From NCBI GenBank assembly GCA_037074505.1, contig CM073483.1:13167001-13231000 (forward strand): 64,000 nt of DNA. The letters are read 5' to 3'. The position numbers and the translations under genes were made by a program. The notes beneath the pieces were generated by a model. The model saw only the letters and a list, made by a program, of their open reading frames with translations. It made no database searches and was not told the DNA's origin. The stretch is from Albizia julibrissin. Lineage: Eukaryota > Streptophyta > Magnoliopsida > Fabales > Fabaceae. Below, in pieces: positions 12,405 through 22,400 of this stretch (positions are counted from its first letter, which is position 1; each line of letters begins with the position of its first letter).

Positions 12405-13045
12405 CACTATGAAAATTTCATTACTTCAACAGTAACATGTTCGGATTCATAATTTATGGCTCAAGATCAATGATTGAGGTTAGTTGCCTTCTTTTAGTTC
12501 ATAAGACCATTCTTGTTCTTATGAACTTACTTGACATTTCTTTAAATACGTATGTAAATACCTGGAATCTTCTGTTATCAATTTGCAAAATAAAGTAGAA
12601 TCCTTATGCATAAATAAGTACTCATTTTAGTGATCTTTATACCTTGAATCTGGCCAGGTTTCATCTCACTTACATGTTGCTGGATGATTACGCACTCAGC
12701 TCCAGCTAAGAATCTCCATGGAAATTACATTACTTCATCAGTAACATGTCACCACTGCTTAATACATGGTTGAAGATCAATCATTGAGGTTAGGTACATT
12801 GTTTAAGTTCATAAGACAGTGGTTGGTCTTATGAACTTGATTTCCATTCCTATAAAAATATGGAATGTTTTCATGTAGTTCATTGCTTTAATGAATACAT
12901 ACCTTAAGTTTAGAAAAATAAGTACTAAACGTATATGTAAATGAGGACTGACTGTATTCCTTTCTATACCTTGGATTTGGACAGGTTCATGTCACTTACA
13001 TTTTGATGCATGATGACGAATTCAAGTATAGCTAGATGTATTATC
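12405..13045 (+). repeat. 310-bp direct duplication carrying a conserved hairpin
   Basis: Two copies share ordered blocks: 'ATTACTTCAWCAGTAACATGT', 'AAGATCAATSATTGAGGTTAG', a hairpin, a 'TTTATACCTTG' / 'TCTATACCTTG' block, and 'CAGGTT…CACTTACAT'. The hairpin is at 12497-12526 (9-bp perfect stem GTTCATAAG/CTTATGAAC) and 12807-12836 (11-bp perfect stem GTTCATAAGAC/GTCTTATGAAC). The stem has kept pairing in both copies while the surroundings diverged. Confidence 0.65.
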
Positions 13046-13322
13046 GGTGAAGGAAATCCATCTGAAATGGAAAATAAAAAAACTTTTCCCATATATACTC
13101 AACCGTTTGCTGTGTTAGCCCCTTAAGTTCATGGTCGTTTAGGGAAAAAAAGCAGATCAAGAAGCATATTGAAAGACATAACACATGTGGCTTCAAACTT
13201 GGAAAATCATTTTCCAAGTTCTTCTGGATTAGGTTTGAAATAGGACTTTAAGTAGGCACTTTATATTTTGTTATAATTAAGACTGTAAAACATCACAGTT
13301 TGGGAATCGTATCTGTAGTGAC

Positions 13323-14300
13323 ATGTACTATTGTTTTCCACTACTGAGATCAGTATGCAGTAACTTAAATGGAGGTAAATTATATGGACAACAAAAGATT
13401 TACCAAGAACCTATAGAGCAAGTGTTCAAGTGTAAAAGTGGAAGACTGAAGGCCCTATTATGTAATGTTCAACTAGAAACAGCCTTAGGGGAATCTCAAA
13501 AACAACTGGATGCAAAAGGCACAACTTCATCTAAGCTAAATACACTTCCATTGAAAAAACCAGGTCAATTGCTACTCTACTATTATGGTTGTTAGCATGT
13601 TCCTTGCAATATAGAAAACCTTATCAATATGTAATGTGCAATGTACATATGTCTGTAGAAATAAGAAAGCAATTGGAACTGCTTTCAGTTAATCACGAAC
13701 GGGAAATAAATCACTACATAGAGGTTACAGTTGAGCCACATAATTCATTAGAACAACAACCAATTAAGCCATCTACAAGTCCTTGGAATCTATTGCATAT
13801 TTCGCTATTTACTTGCGTCAATTTTGCATAATATAATAAATGTGTTTCAATTAATGTTTCCTCATCTATAGATAGTTCATGCACGTTTAAAACCAATTCT
13901 GAATATTGCCATAATCAATTCCAAGCAAAGAGTGATTATGATTCCAAGAGGACAAGTTGTAAACTGAAAAGACAGCTAGCTAACAATAACAAGGAAAAAA
14001 AGACAAGGACAGAAAAATCCAAAAACGGTGCTACAAAATTTTCTATTGAACAAGAATCAATTAATCTTTCCAACTGTCCAAGTTTGGAGTTTTTAATCTT
14101 CATTGCACTAATTGATTCCCTTTTGCTATTCTCTTGGTAATTCAAATCCCAGTGATATAACTATCATATTATTGTTAACAATAGGGACCCATGATAATAT
14201 TCCATATTATAGAGAAGAGTTTCTTCAAAGTTGTAATACTGAAGCTACTATTCAAGGTTATATAATGCATCACAACCCACCAAACTACACAGGTAGGTAA
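13323..14300 (+). other. Unassigned open segments upstream of the helicase exon
   Basis: Several open stretches (13323-13595, 13589-13831, about 13871-14140 without a start codon, 14112-14300) have protein-like composition; the third is Lys/Ser-rich. None matches a family I recognise. They may be damaged exons of the Helitron-encoded protein or of a captured gene, because intron-like acceptors (for example CATCTATAG before 13871) occur between them. Confidence 0.3.
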
Positions 14301-14430
14301 CAAATGGATGTACAACAGATTTGGTCTGAATTACAATGATGATGGTGTTAAGTAACTATGCAATTTTGAAACATGCTGTAAATATGCAATAGTTTTTACA
14401 TAGCTCTTTTGCTTATGATTTTCCTTGCAG

Positions 14431-14787
14431 ATTATGGTCATTGAAGCTATTACATTGAATGGCTCTAAGCCAAATCAGAAAGTTTTAATTCATAGGATGA
14501 ACATAAACCCTTCTGAAAGTAGATGGCCGTTTCATATGAGATGGAGGCAATTTCCAATTAATCTCAGCTTTGCAATGACTATCAATAAAAGCCAAGGCCA
14601 ATCTCTTCGCCATGTTGGGATATATCTTTCTAAGCCTGTATTTACACATGGCCAATTATATGTCACATTATCACGTGTTAGAAGCATGGATGGCTTGAAA
14701 TTATATGTCCCTACTAATCCTGATAGTAATAGTAGGACCACGACAAATGTAGTTTATGAGGAAGTGTTCCGGAATTTGTACTGTTAA
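14431..14787 (+). pseudogene. PIF1-type Helitron helicase, last exon only
   Basis: An acceptor CTTGCAG opens an exon of about 118 codons to TAA at 14785-14787. It encodes the C-terminal end of a PIF1/Pif1-like superfamily 1 helicase: IHRMNINPSESRWPFHMRWR, then FAMTINKSQGQSL (helicase motif V region), then GQLYVTLSRV (motif VI). This arrangement is typical of the helicase half of the plant Helitron Rep/Hel protein, which unwinds DNA during rolling-circle transposition. Nothing upstream encodes the rest of the helicase or the Rep (HUH) domain, so the gene is a remnant. It ends about 340 bp before a Helitron-type 3' terminus, the usual position of the Rep/Hel gene end. Confidence 0.8.
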
Positions 14788-15124
14788 CTCTTTTTGGTTA
14801 CATTGGTGTAGAAACACTTACACTATTTCATGCCATTTAATTAAGATGTATACTTAGTATTTTGTTTCTATTAGAGCTTAATTTCAACTCTTATTTCCTT
14901 TTTTTGTTGTACTTTTTGTCATTAATTAATGCCAATTTTTTTTAAATTCAAACCATAGGTTCGATTATTATTCCGTGATATTAACTGACATGCACCAACT
15001 CATTCTTCATTGCCTTGGGATCAAGTTGATTGTATGTTAATGTTGATTGAACAATATATTTCCCGTCACTTCATTATCTTTTTATTAGCTGCTTGGATCC
15101 AATTTTTTTCCTTGAACAATTCTT

Positions 15125-15155
15125 CCCATGCATCGCACGGGGCAATTCATGCTAG
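15125..15155 (+). mobile_element. Helitron 3' terminus (hairpin + CTAG)
   Basis: A hairpin is formed by CCC-A-TGC, loop ATC, GCA-C-GGG (15125-15141), with six pairs and one A·C mismatch. It is followed 10 bp later by CTAG at 15152-15155, then T at 15156. A short GC-rich hairpin before CTRR and a 3' T is the hallmark of Helitron 3' ends. Together with the PIF1 exon just upstream it marks the right edge of a Helitron. The 5' TC end was not found with confidence, so total length is unknown. Confidence 0.7.
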
Positions 15156-16065
15156 TTGCAACAAAAGAAGTGGACTTACATCTCCATAGTCTGAAATGGC
15201 GGATAGATACTAGCCGCAGATTGCATCACGTGTGTGTGTTTTTTAAAATCAATTTATATTATATATTAAATACACAAACAAATATTTGTTTGATTCATAG
15301 AATAAAGTTTCATTTCATGGGTATCAATCTCTTAGCTCTCGGCATTACAAGAGCAAGGCATGACGCATACACACGCACATATATATGACACCTAAATTCT
15401 TAAAATCTGATATAAATAAAAGAATAAAATTTAGGTTCAGTGGCTTATATTTATTTGATCAAGTATTCCAATTACATTTATTATTTTATTATTATTAATC
15501 GTTAAAATATATGTGTACTCTTACAATGTAAATTAAGATGTTTTTTTTAATTTTTATATAGATATTTGTTATTGTTAATTATTAAAATTTAAAACTAGCC
15601 TTTATGAATTGTTATATGGTCGTGTATAATCTTTACTTAGAAAGATCTATCCACTTTTTTGAGCAAGTGTTATGTTTAAATTATATAAAATTTATGGGCG
15701 TGCATGATGCAATGAGGCTTCTATTGATGATCCAGCGTGGGTGAAGCAATAACGAGGCCTTTTAAAACAATCCAAAAGTAGCTTTCGATTGGGTTCATCA
15801 TCATCATCATCATTATCAATAGGAAACAACATATTAAGATTTGGAACAATATTGAATTAAGTGACAACTTGTAATCAGAAAGTGGGAGGACTTCTAACAA
15901 AATGTGGATGATCTAAACCACAGCGTTCGAAAACTCCGTGAGGTTTATGAATAAAACAATCATGGAAATATCATATGGTATTTGCCATGCTCATTCTTGA
16001 AGAATCATACAATTACAAGAAACAAATTCAGTACGTGCCTTAATTATCAAACAATCACAATATTA
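15156..16065. other. Intergenic AT-rich DNA, no gene seen
   Basis: No coding or RNA gene is supported. A short ATC microsatellite sits near 15799-15814. The last part is 3' flanking sequence of the La-motif gene on the minus strand. Confidence 0.4.
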
Positions 16066-16641
16066 TTACTGAGTTGGAGGTTGAGAATTTGAAGGATGGC
16101 TCCATTTTTTCCATCTATATCGTACTCTCATCTTGTGACCTCGTACTTGTACAGTAGAAGAATATACAAGTGCTTCCAAAATATGATGTATATTGTCAGT
16201 CAATGCTTTAATTCTTTTGAACTTTGCGATTATAGACACATCAACCCAACCGTATGGATCCATCTTATTCTTCAAATATGAATCTGTCACCAAATTTTCT
16301 TGACTAAAATAATACTCAATTTGTTTCACAATCTTCATGTACAACTTAGGATCTTTTGGTGGTAGTGGTCTTTGAATATCTGAAGATCTTAAATATAGAA
16401 GAGGACTATAATAACAACAAGGAGGGATAATCATCAAATTATTCATCATAATATGACGGTGAGGATATTGAACATGGTAATATTGTGGCATATTGATGAG
16501 AGGAGCAGGATAATTATAGAAAAAATTAGAAAGATTACTTAAATCTGGATGAACAACATAAAAAAAATAGGAATATGAATGATTTGAAAGCAAAGGAGTA
16601 TGTGATTTGGTGGTTCTCGGTGCATGGTGAGCAGCATCCAT
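16066..16641 (-). CDS. La-motif protein, LARP1-like, short and single-exon
   Basis: A 191-residue frame with stops upstream and no earlier ATG. Residues 98-180 form a La motif: 'YMKIVKQIEYYFSQENLVTD' carries the conserved aromatic and acidic positions that bind RNA 3' ends, followed by 'KMDPYGWVDVSIIAKFKRI' and 'LTDNIHHILEAL'. The sequence is closest in feel to plant LARP1a/b/c, which regulate mRNA stability and translation in the cytoplasm. LARP1 proteins are usually about 400-900 residues. Here the first 97 residues are Tyr/Pro/His-rich and low in complexity, and nothing follows the La motif. It may be a young truncated paralogue or a retrocopy; the open frame and good TATA box suggest it can be expressed. 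It is divergent to the MRD1 gene. Confidence 0.7.
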   Translation of the reverse strand: MDAAHHAPRTTKSHTPLLSNHSYSYFFYVVHPDLSNLSNFFYNYPAPLINMPQYYHVQYPHRHIMMNNLMIIPPCCYYSPLLYLRSSDIQRPLPPKDPKLYMKIVKQIEYYFSQENLVTDSYLKNKMDPYGWVDVSIIAKFKRIKALTDNIHHILEALVYSSTVQVRGHKMRVRYRWKKWSHPSNSQPPTQ

Positions 16642-16778
16642 GTTTGGAGTACACGGTGATGGTGACTTGTGAAGAAAAAGGTAATGAGTTGGGAGAAATA
16701 ATTAATTGCAAAAAATGTATTTATAGCGGTAATTAGACTGAGAGAAAATGAGTGATGAAGAAGGGAAGAACTAGCCCC

Positions 16779-16786
16779 TTTATATA
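16779..16786 (-). promoter_or_regulatory. TATA box of the LARP-like gene
   Basis: TATATAAA on the minus strand, about 140 bp upstream of the ATG at 16641, in a GC-flanked context (CCTATATAAAGGGG) typical of plant core promoters. Confidence 0.65.
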
Positions 16787-17429
16787 GGCAAAGATGAAGG
16801 TAATAAAACTCTTAATAGGATGAATTAGAATTTTATCAACTTATCCAATTATATCTTTAAGTAGATGATTTGTATTATTTATTTTTAAGTTAATTTTAAT
16901 TTAATGTGCAACATATCCATATCACCATATTTTACCAAAAAAAGAGACATGTTCTATTAATATTTTTTTATAGAGATAAATTATTTAATAAATGGGTTTT
17001 TTGGATTCAAATGTTTTTAAAAATATTTTGAATCTATTTTGGATAACATGGGAGTTAATACTAGTTATCTTTAATTTTTTAAATTAAAGTTATATTTTAA
17101 GTTTTTATTATTTGATTAATTCGTGAGTGATCGGATCCCTAAATATATGATCTTGGTTATACCTTTTTATAAGTAAATTTTCGTTTTATATCTTAATTAA
17201 TATTTTTTATACTATTCAGGTAAAAAATATTTTTTATATTATTCTTATTTTTGGCCAAACATATTATTTTTATATTAAAAAGTGTATTTTTAGTTTTTTA
17301 AACTGAATACTATTAATATTATTAACAAAATATATTGATTGGCCAATGTGAAATGGTGAATGGGTAATACTAAATTAAAATATAAAATAATAATAATAGA
17401 ATAAACCCAATTTTTTTTATATCGAACAA

Positions 17430-17712
17430 ACCTTTAATCTAGCCTCATCTCGCCGTCAAAGCCCTTCTTCCCTTCTTGCTCCACTGATGTCCACCGCTCT
17501 GTGTTGATTAGCAGATGGAGAAGGAGATCAGTATCACAGCAAAGGATTTAGTGAGAAGTCTGAGGAAGGCAATGGTATTATAAAACCCTCTCTTCCCTCT
17601 TCGCTCTCCTCTGAAGCCGCCCTCTCTGCTCTGTCTCTGATTCGCTCCTCTCCTCGTCCAGCGCCGCCGCCGCATCCTCCTCCTCCTCCAGCTTTCCGCC
17701 GCCTTCAATCTG
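17430..17712 (+). other. Probable 5' leader exon of the MRD1 gene, with two upstream ORFs
   Basis: A C/T-rich and then GC-rich stretch, unlike the AT-rich surroundings, ends in a strong donor at 17713 (TG|GTAAGT). It contains two small upstream ORFs: ATG at 17487 (6 codons) and ATG at 17515 (22 codons, stop 17581-17583, beginning MEKEISITAK). No coding exon continues from it, so I read it as 5' untranslated. A second GC-rich island at about 18450-18600 may be an alternative leader exon. The transcription start is not visible; the left coordinate is approximate. Confidence 0.5.
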
Positions 17713-19485
17713 GTAAGTGTCAGAGTTCGTTCTTCATTCGTGTTGTTCAACTTATGCCTTCATTCAATCCTTCTTGTCTGTACTGAGAATCTTGAAGTTT
17801 TCTTCGGTCTATTTAAGTTTATTGCTTAGTCTAATCAAGTTTTACTTGAAAGCCAGAATCTCGAAGAGAAATATAATTGTTTTTCATCCAAATTTTCTGC
17901 ATATGAAATTATTTTTTTTATGAATGCAATCAGAGCTATTAATTGTCACGATTCTCTCTTCTAAGGTTCAGTTCGTACTCCTTATTTCATTCACCACTTC
18001 TGTAGTCACGCATTTAATTCACCACTCCTTATTATGTCTGATTTACAGTTCTTAATAAACTGAGGTTTTATTGAACTTCAGCGTTTTATTATGAATGATA
18101 AATTGGTTTTTTTTCCCATTTCCTTTTTGGAATATGGAGCAAGTAGGGTTAGTTATCCTCCCCCGACTCGCTTGTCCCTTTCTTTCAGCCTCCTCTGCGC
18201 TTATCAAATTCCGAAATTTTAATCAACCATAGTAATTATAAGTTAAGCACCACGAGTGAAGAAGACTAACATGAAATAGTGATGTTTAGTTGATCGTAGT
18301 GATGATGCTCGTTTGACCCGTCTGTTTGTGATTTGTTGGTATGCTTGAAACCAAGGATTGTAACCCTTTTTTTGATTTTTTTTTTCCATAAAAAACTTAA
18401 GGTCCTATTTGGTATTAAATTATTTTTCAGGGCTTTGCATGTTAATTTACCAAATAGACGCGGAGTAGCGATATCGTCGCCCGAGCAATCCTTGCTAGCA
18501 GTCACCGCCGCCAGTCTCTGTCCGTGCCATCGTCGGCCTGAACACCAGTCTTGTCGTCGACCGTCATCTACCTCGAGCAAAAGAGTAGCAAGAGATTTCT
18601 AGGCGTTCATCGGGTATCCCTAACTCTCTTATTTTGTTCATTGTATTTCCTTCTTTTGAAATCTATTGCTTTCTGTGCAAGTGTTTATGTTCCGAAGCTT
18701 ATCATCTTTCTGTTTTCTCATGGATTGCGTCCTTCTGGCTCTTTTATTTTGTGCTTTATTGTGCATTCTGGAGCTATGTATTTGTGTTCAAAATAATTTT
18801 CTGTTTTAAGATCATGGCCACCTGACTTTGACCAATTTGTGACCCTTGAGGGACTGGTTTTGTGTGAAAAATCGGTCTTGTACTGTGATTTTCTTCTACT
18901 GCTTCATTCATCGAGTGATTTATTTAATACTTTTTGCATTGTCCGTGTTGTATGTTAACTATCAAAGCATGGTTGGAGATTCATGGCTCTTTATCTGGTA
19001 TTATTTGTAGCATCCACCATAACCAATCTCTTTCTTGTCATAATAAGTTGGAGACTTGGAGAAAATACATGTTTTCGCTCCTAACTAAGGGCCTAATTAA
19101 ACCTTTCACTTCAACTTCAAAATATAGAAGACGACCCTATATTATGACTCTTTTGAAAAGATCACAGAAGAACATCCCGTGCTAAATTAAACTGACATAA
19201 CACATTTTCATGAATCCATGATGATTTTTATGTTCTCTTTTATTCTTTTTATATTTGCCTGCATATTTTCCTTTCTATTATTTTTTATACAATAATCAAC
19301 GATCTGGTTGTTATTTCCAGCAGTTTTTCTTGAAGTTTCTAGTCGCTCAACAACATTGAATCTTCTTGACGCCAAGTTTTTGTAATTCCTCCTTTGCCTT
19401 TTCGAGTCACAGGAGCAAAGTGGAATCATCAGCGAAGCACAATACAAAGAAGTAATATCAGCTTCAGGGGAAAGAATATTAAAAT

Positions 19486-22400
19486 ATGTAAGTTAGATAG
19501 GTTTTTTATGGTTTTAACATCTAACATTTGAACTGCCAATGCTAATTACCCAGGGATCTCAACGCATGTGTTTTGACTTTATGATTTTTTCATTATGAGA
19601 AGAATGATATAATAACATACTGATATTGAGATTCCCCCCTTTATTCCATTGTGCCCCAATCTCTGATTTCTTACCTATCACGATAATGACATTATCATTT
19701 TTCTTGAAATTTAAATGATTCTAAGTGGGTTAGAAGATTAGAACAATGACAAAATCAACTAATCCTGATAAGGTGAAACAGACCAGTCAAACAGCTTAGG
19801 AAAATATAAGTAAAAGAAAGACTCCTATGACTTTTGAGAGGTCCTTCCCATGCCCAAAACAGTATCTTCCCTTTTGTTTTACATACTGTCTTTATTTGTT
19901 ATTATTATTGTTATCATTTTTTTTTTTTGGGGTAAAGTCCAGGCTCCTTCTAAGCATTAGGCTTTTGTTTGGATTGTGGTACTTAATAGAATTGGTACAA
20001 ATGTGATACCTTAGACTTATAGGCCCAAGAAGGATTGACCATCCGATGTTTGTGTGATGAGTTTCAAAAGTTCAGAGATATGTGACCACCTTCCTATACA
20101 TTTGGAAGGGGCATAGCGGATTTAGAGTAGGCTGTTTAGTTCCTCTTATGAGAGTTGTGCATGTCCAGCTTATCTTTTGCTTTTTTTGGCTATCAAGTTT
20201 GTCTTTTGTACAAAGAAAGGAGCATGAAGTTCTTTGGCAGTGTGCATTTTTTGCCGGTTTGTGGTTCCTTTGCTTATAATGGAATGCAAGAGTTGTGAAC
20301 CAGATATTCTTCCCTACATCTTCATGGGAGGATTATTTTTATGAATACTATGTCACTGTGTTTCAGCAAATGGACTTTTTAAGGGTTTTCCTAATAGATC
20401 TTTAAAGGGATTGGAAGGCTCTTTTGAGTCAAAGAGTCTGAGTTGTTTCCTATGTTTTTTCTTTTGTTTGGGGAGGATAGCTTGCCCTCTGTATTTAGAA
20501 GGCACAATTTATCCTGCTAAGGTGCTCGCATTATTTTCTATCTGTTTTTGAGATTTTTTAGGAGGAAGCTTTCAAGATTTACTAAAATGCGTCTTCTTTA
20601 CTGTGTTGTATCTATTTGGTTAAGGTGAAATCTTTTGAGTCTTCCACAAGAGCAATTTAGCCTTAAATCTTCTATACTTAGAACGCTGATCATGGGTGCC
20701 TTCAGACAAATTGTTATGCTAAATATGTAGCGAGATTGGATAGTTTCTTGGGCTAATTCTGTCTCCTTTCTATATTTCATTGTTAATGTGGAGAATTCCG
20801 TTTCTTTGGTTCTGTACCGTTCCTGTCTCCTGGTAAAATTCTTCTGTCATTTAAAGAAGTTTACTGTTCTCAATAAAATTTTGCCATAAGTTTTACTTTG
20901 CTTTAAAAGGAATTACTTGCTTAAGCTAAGAGTGTGTTTGCAGGTCTAGGATATGTGTTAAGAATCTACCAAAATATGTTGCAGAGGATCGTCTACGGGA
21001 CTTATTTTCACAGAAAGGAGAAATAACAGATGTAAAGCTTATGCGCACCAAGTATCGATTTTAAAACCTTAGACTTTATTTTTTTAATATTGGTATATTT
21101 AAAATGTTTTAATATTTTTCTTAATTGTGAATTGCTTATAACATTTGTTTTCTCCCTTACTAGAGATGGTAAGAGTCGGCAATTTGGTTTTATTGGTTTT
21201 CATACAGAGGATGAAGCCAATGAAGCTATAAAATATTTCAATAGATCCTACCTTGACACCTGTAGAATCACTTGTGAGGTGGGTTTTGCTGTCATAGTCT
21301 CTTGTACCGACTCATTTCTTGTGTTATAGTTGGCAAAACTATTAATCTACTTGAATATCTTCTAGAATAAAAAATATTTCCAACGTAAAACTTTATGGTG
21401 TAAATGTTTGCACTTAGCTTGGAAATAGCAAAATGAAAATAATTGTATATCATTGACCTTGTAATTTGTATGTGTTTTTTATCTTTTTTGTTAAAAGATA
21501 CAAGTAGCATATTGGCAGGTTTGTTGAGAAAGATAATATGGTAATTTAACACCTTTAAATTTAATACTTTTGAGGGAAGTGCAGTGCTCATAGGACAGGC
21601 AAATGCATTTCAATCATGGTCACTGCTGAGGTGTTGCAAGATCCAAAACCTTTCTTTTGAAATCTATTTTATCTATCTCCCTTTATTTCTTTCTCATTAT
21701 CAACACAGAACAACAAATATTTTGCAAAAGCAAGGTGATAACAGATTTCTATCAGTAAAGGTTGTCATTCAAAATTTTTGCAGAAAATCAAAACTTATAA
21801 TCACAGTTTCTGGTTATTGAGAATTAGCTTTTGTGACAGATTTTTTCGGAAGCCCAAATTTTGAGCCTCTGCAAAGAACTATATTTGGGCTTTTAAGTGG
21901 TTTTTTCTGTGTTATTAAAAGTTCATTCCATATGTTTTGACAAAAAAAGTACTTTTGACAACAATTAAAATGTTCTTTTTCCCTCTAAGAACGCATACCT
22001 AAATGGGTCTCTATATCTTCAAAACAAAGAATGAAGCAAAGGACTCGTTCAGAGTGAGAAGTAAATTGCATTCCTATGGGTTCATATCATATTGATAGTT
22101 TTATTTGGGGAAATAAAGGAATTGCATACATGACATGCAATTGGGCTCAAATGGTTTTGTTGTCTAGTGTAATTGTAGGCAAAAAAGCAGTGTCACTTGA
22201 TGACATGCACCATGCTTCACCTAGTGCTCAATTAGAAAGATAATGAATTATGACTCGTTTTGCCTGTGTTAGGTGGCTCGAAAAGTTGGTGATCCGGATA
22301 TTCCTTGTCCATGGAGTCGACATTCATTGAGGAAAGGGGAGAAAGTGATCCAAGGTGGGAAGAAAGATGCTGAAACTAGAAGTAGTGCTAAGGCACAAAG

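Noticed and set aside
17508..17750. Arg-rich 80-codon frame on the minus strand
   Set aside because: It is the complement of the GC-rich MRD1 leader; its composition comes from GCC/TCC repeats and there is no family match or promoter.
18266..18602. Frames on both strands around the GC-rich island at 18.45-18.6 kb
   Set aside because: No domain and no consistent splice connection. It may be an alternative leader exon, but coding is not supported.
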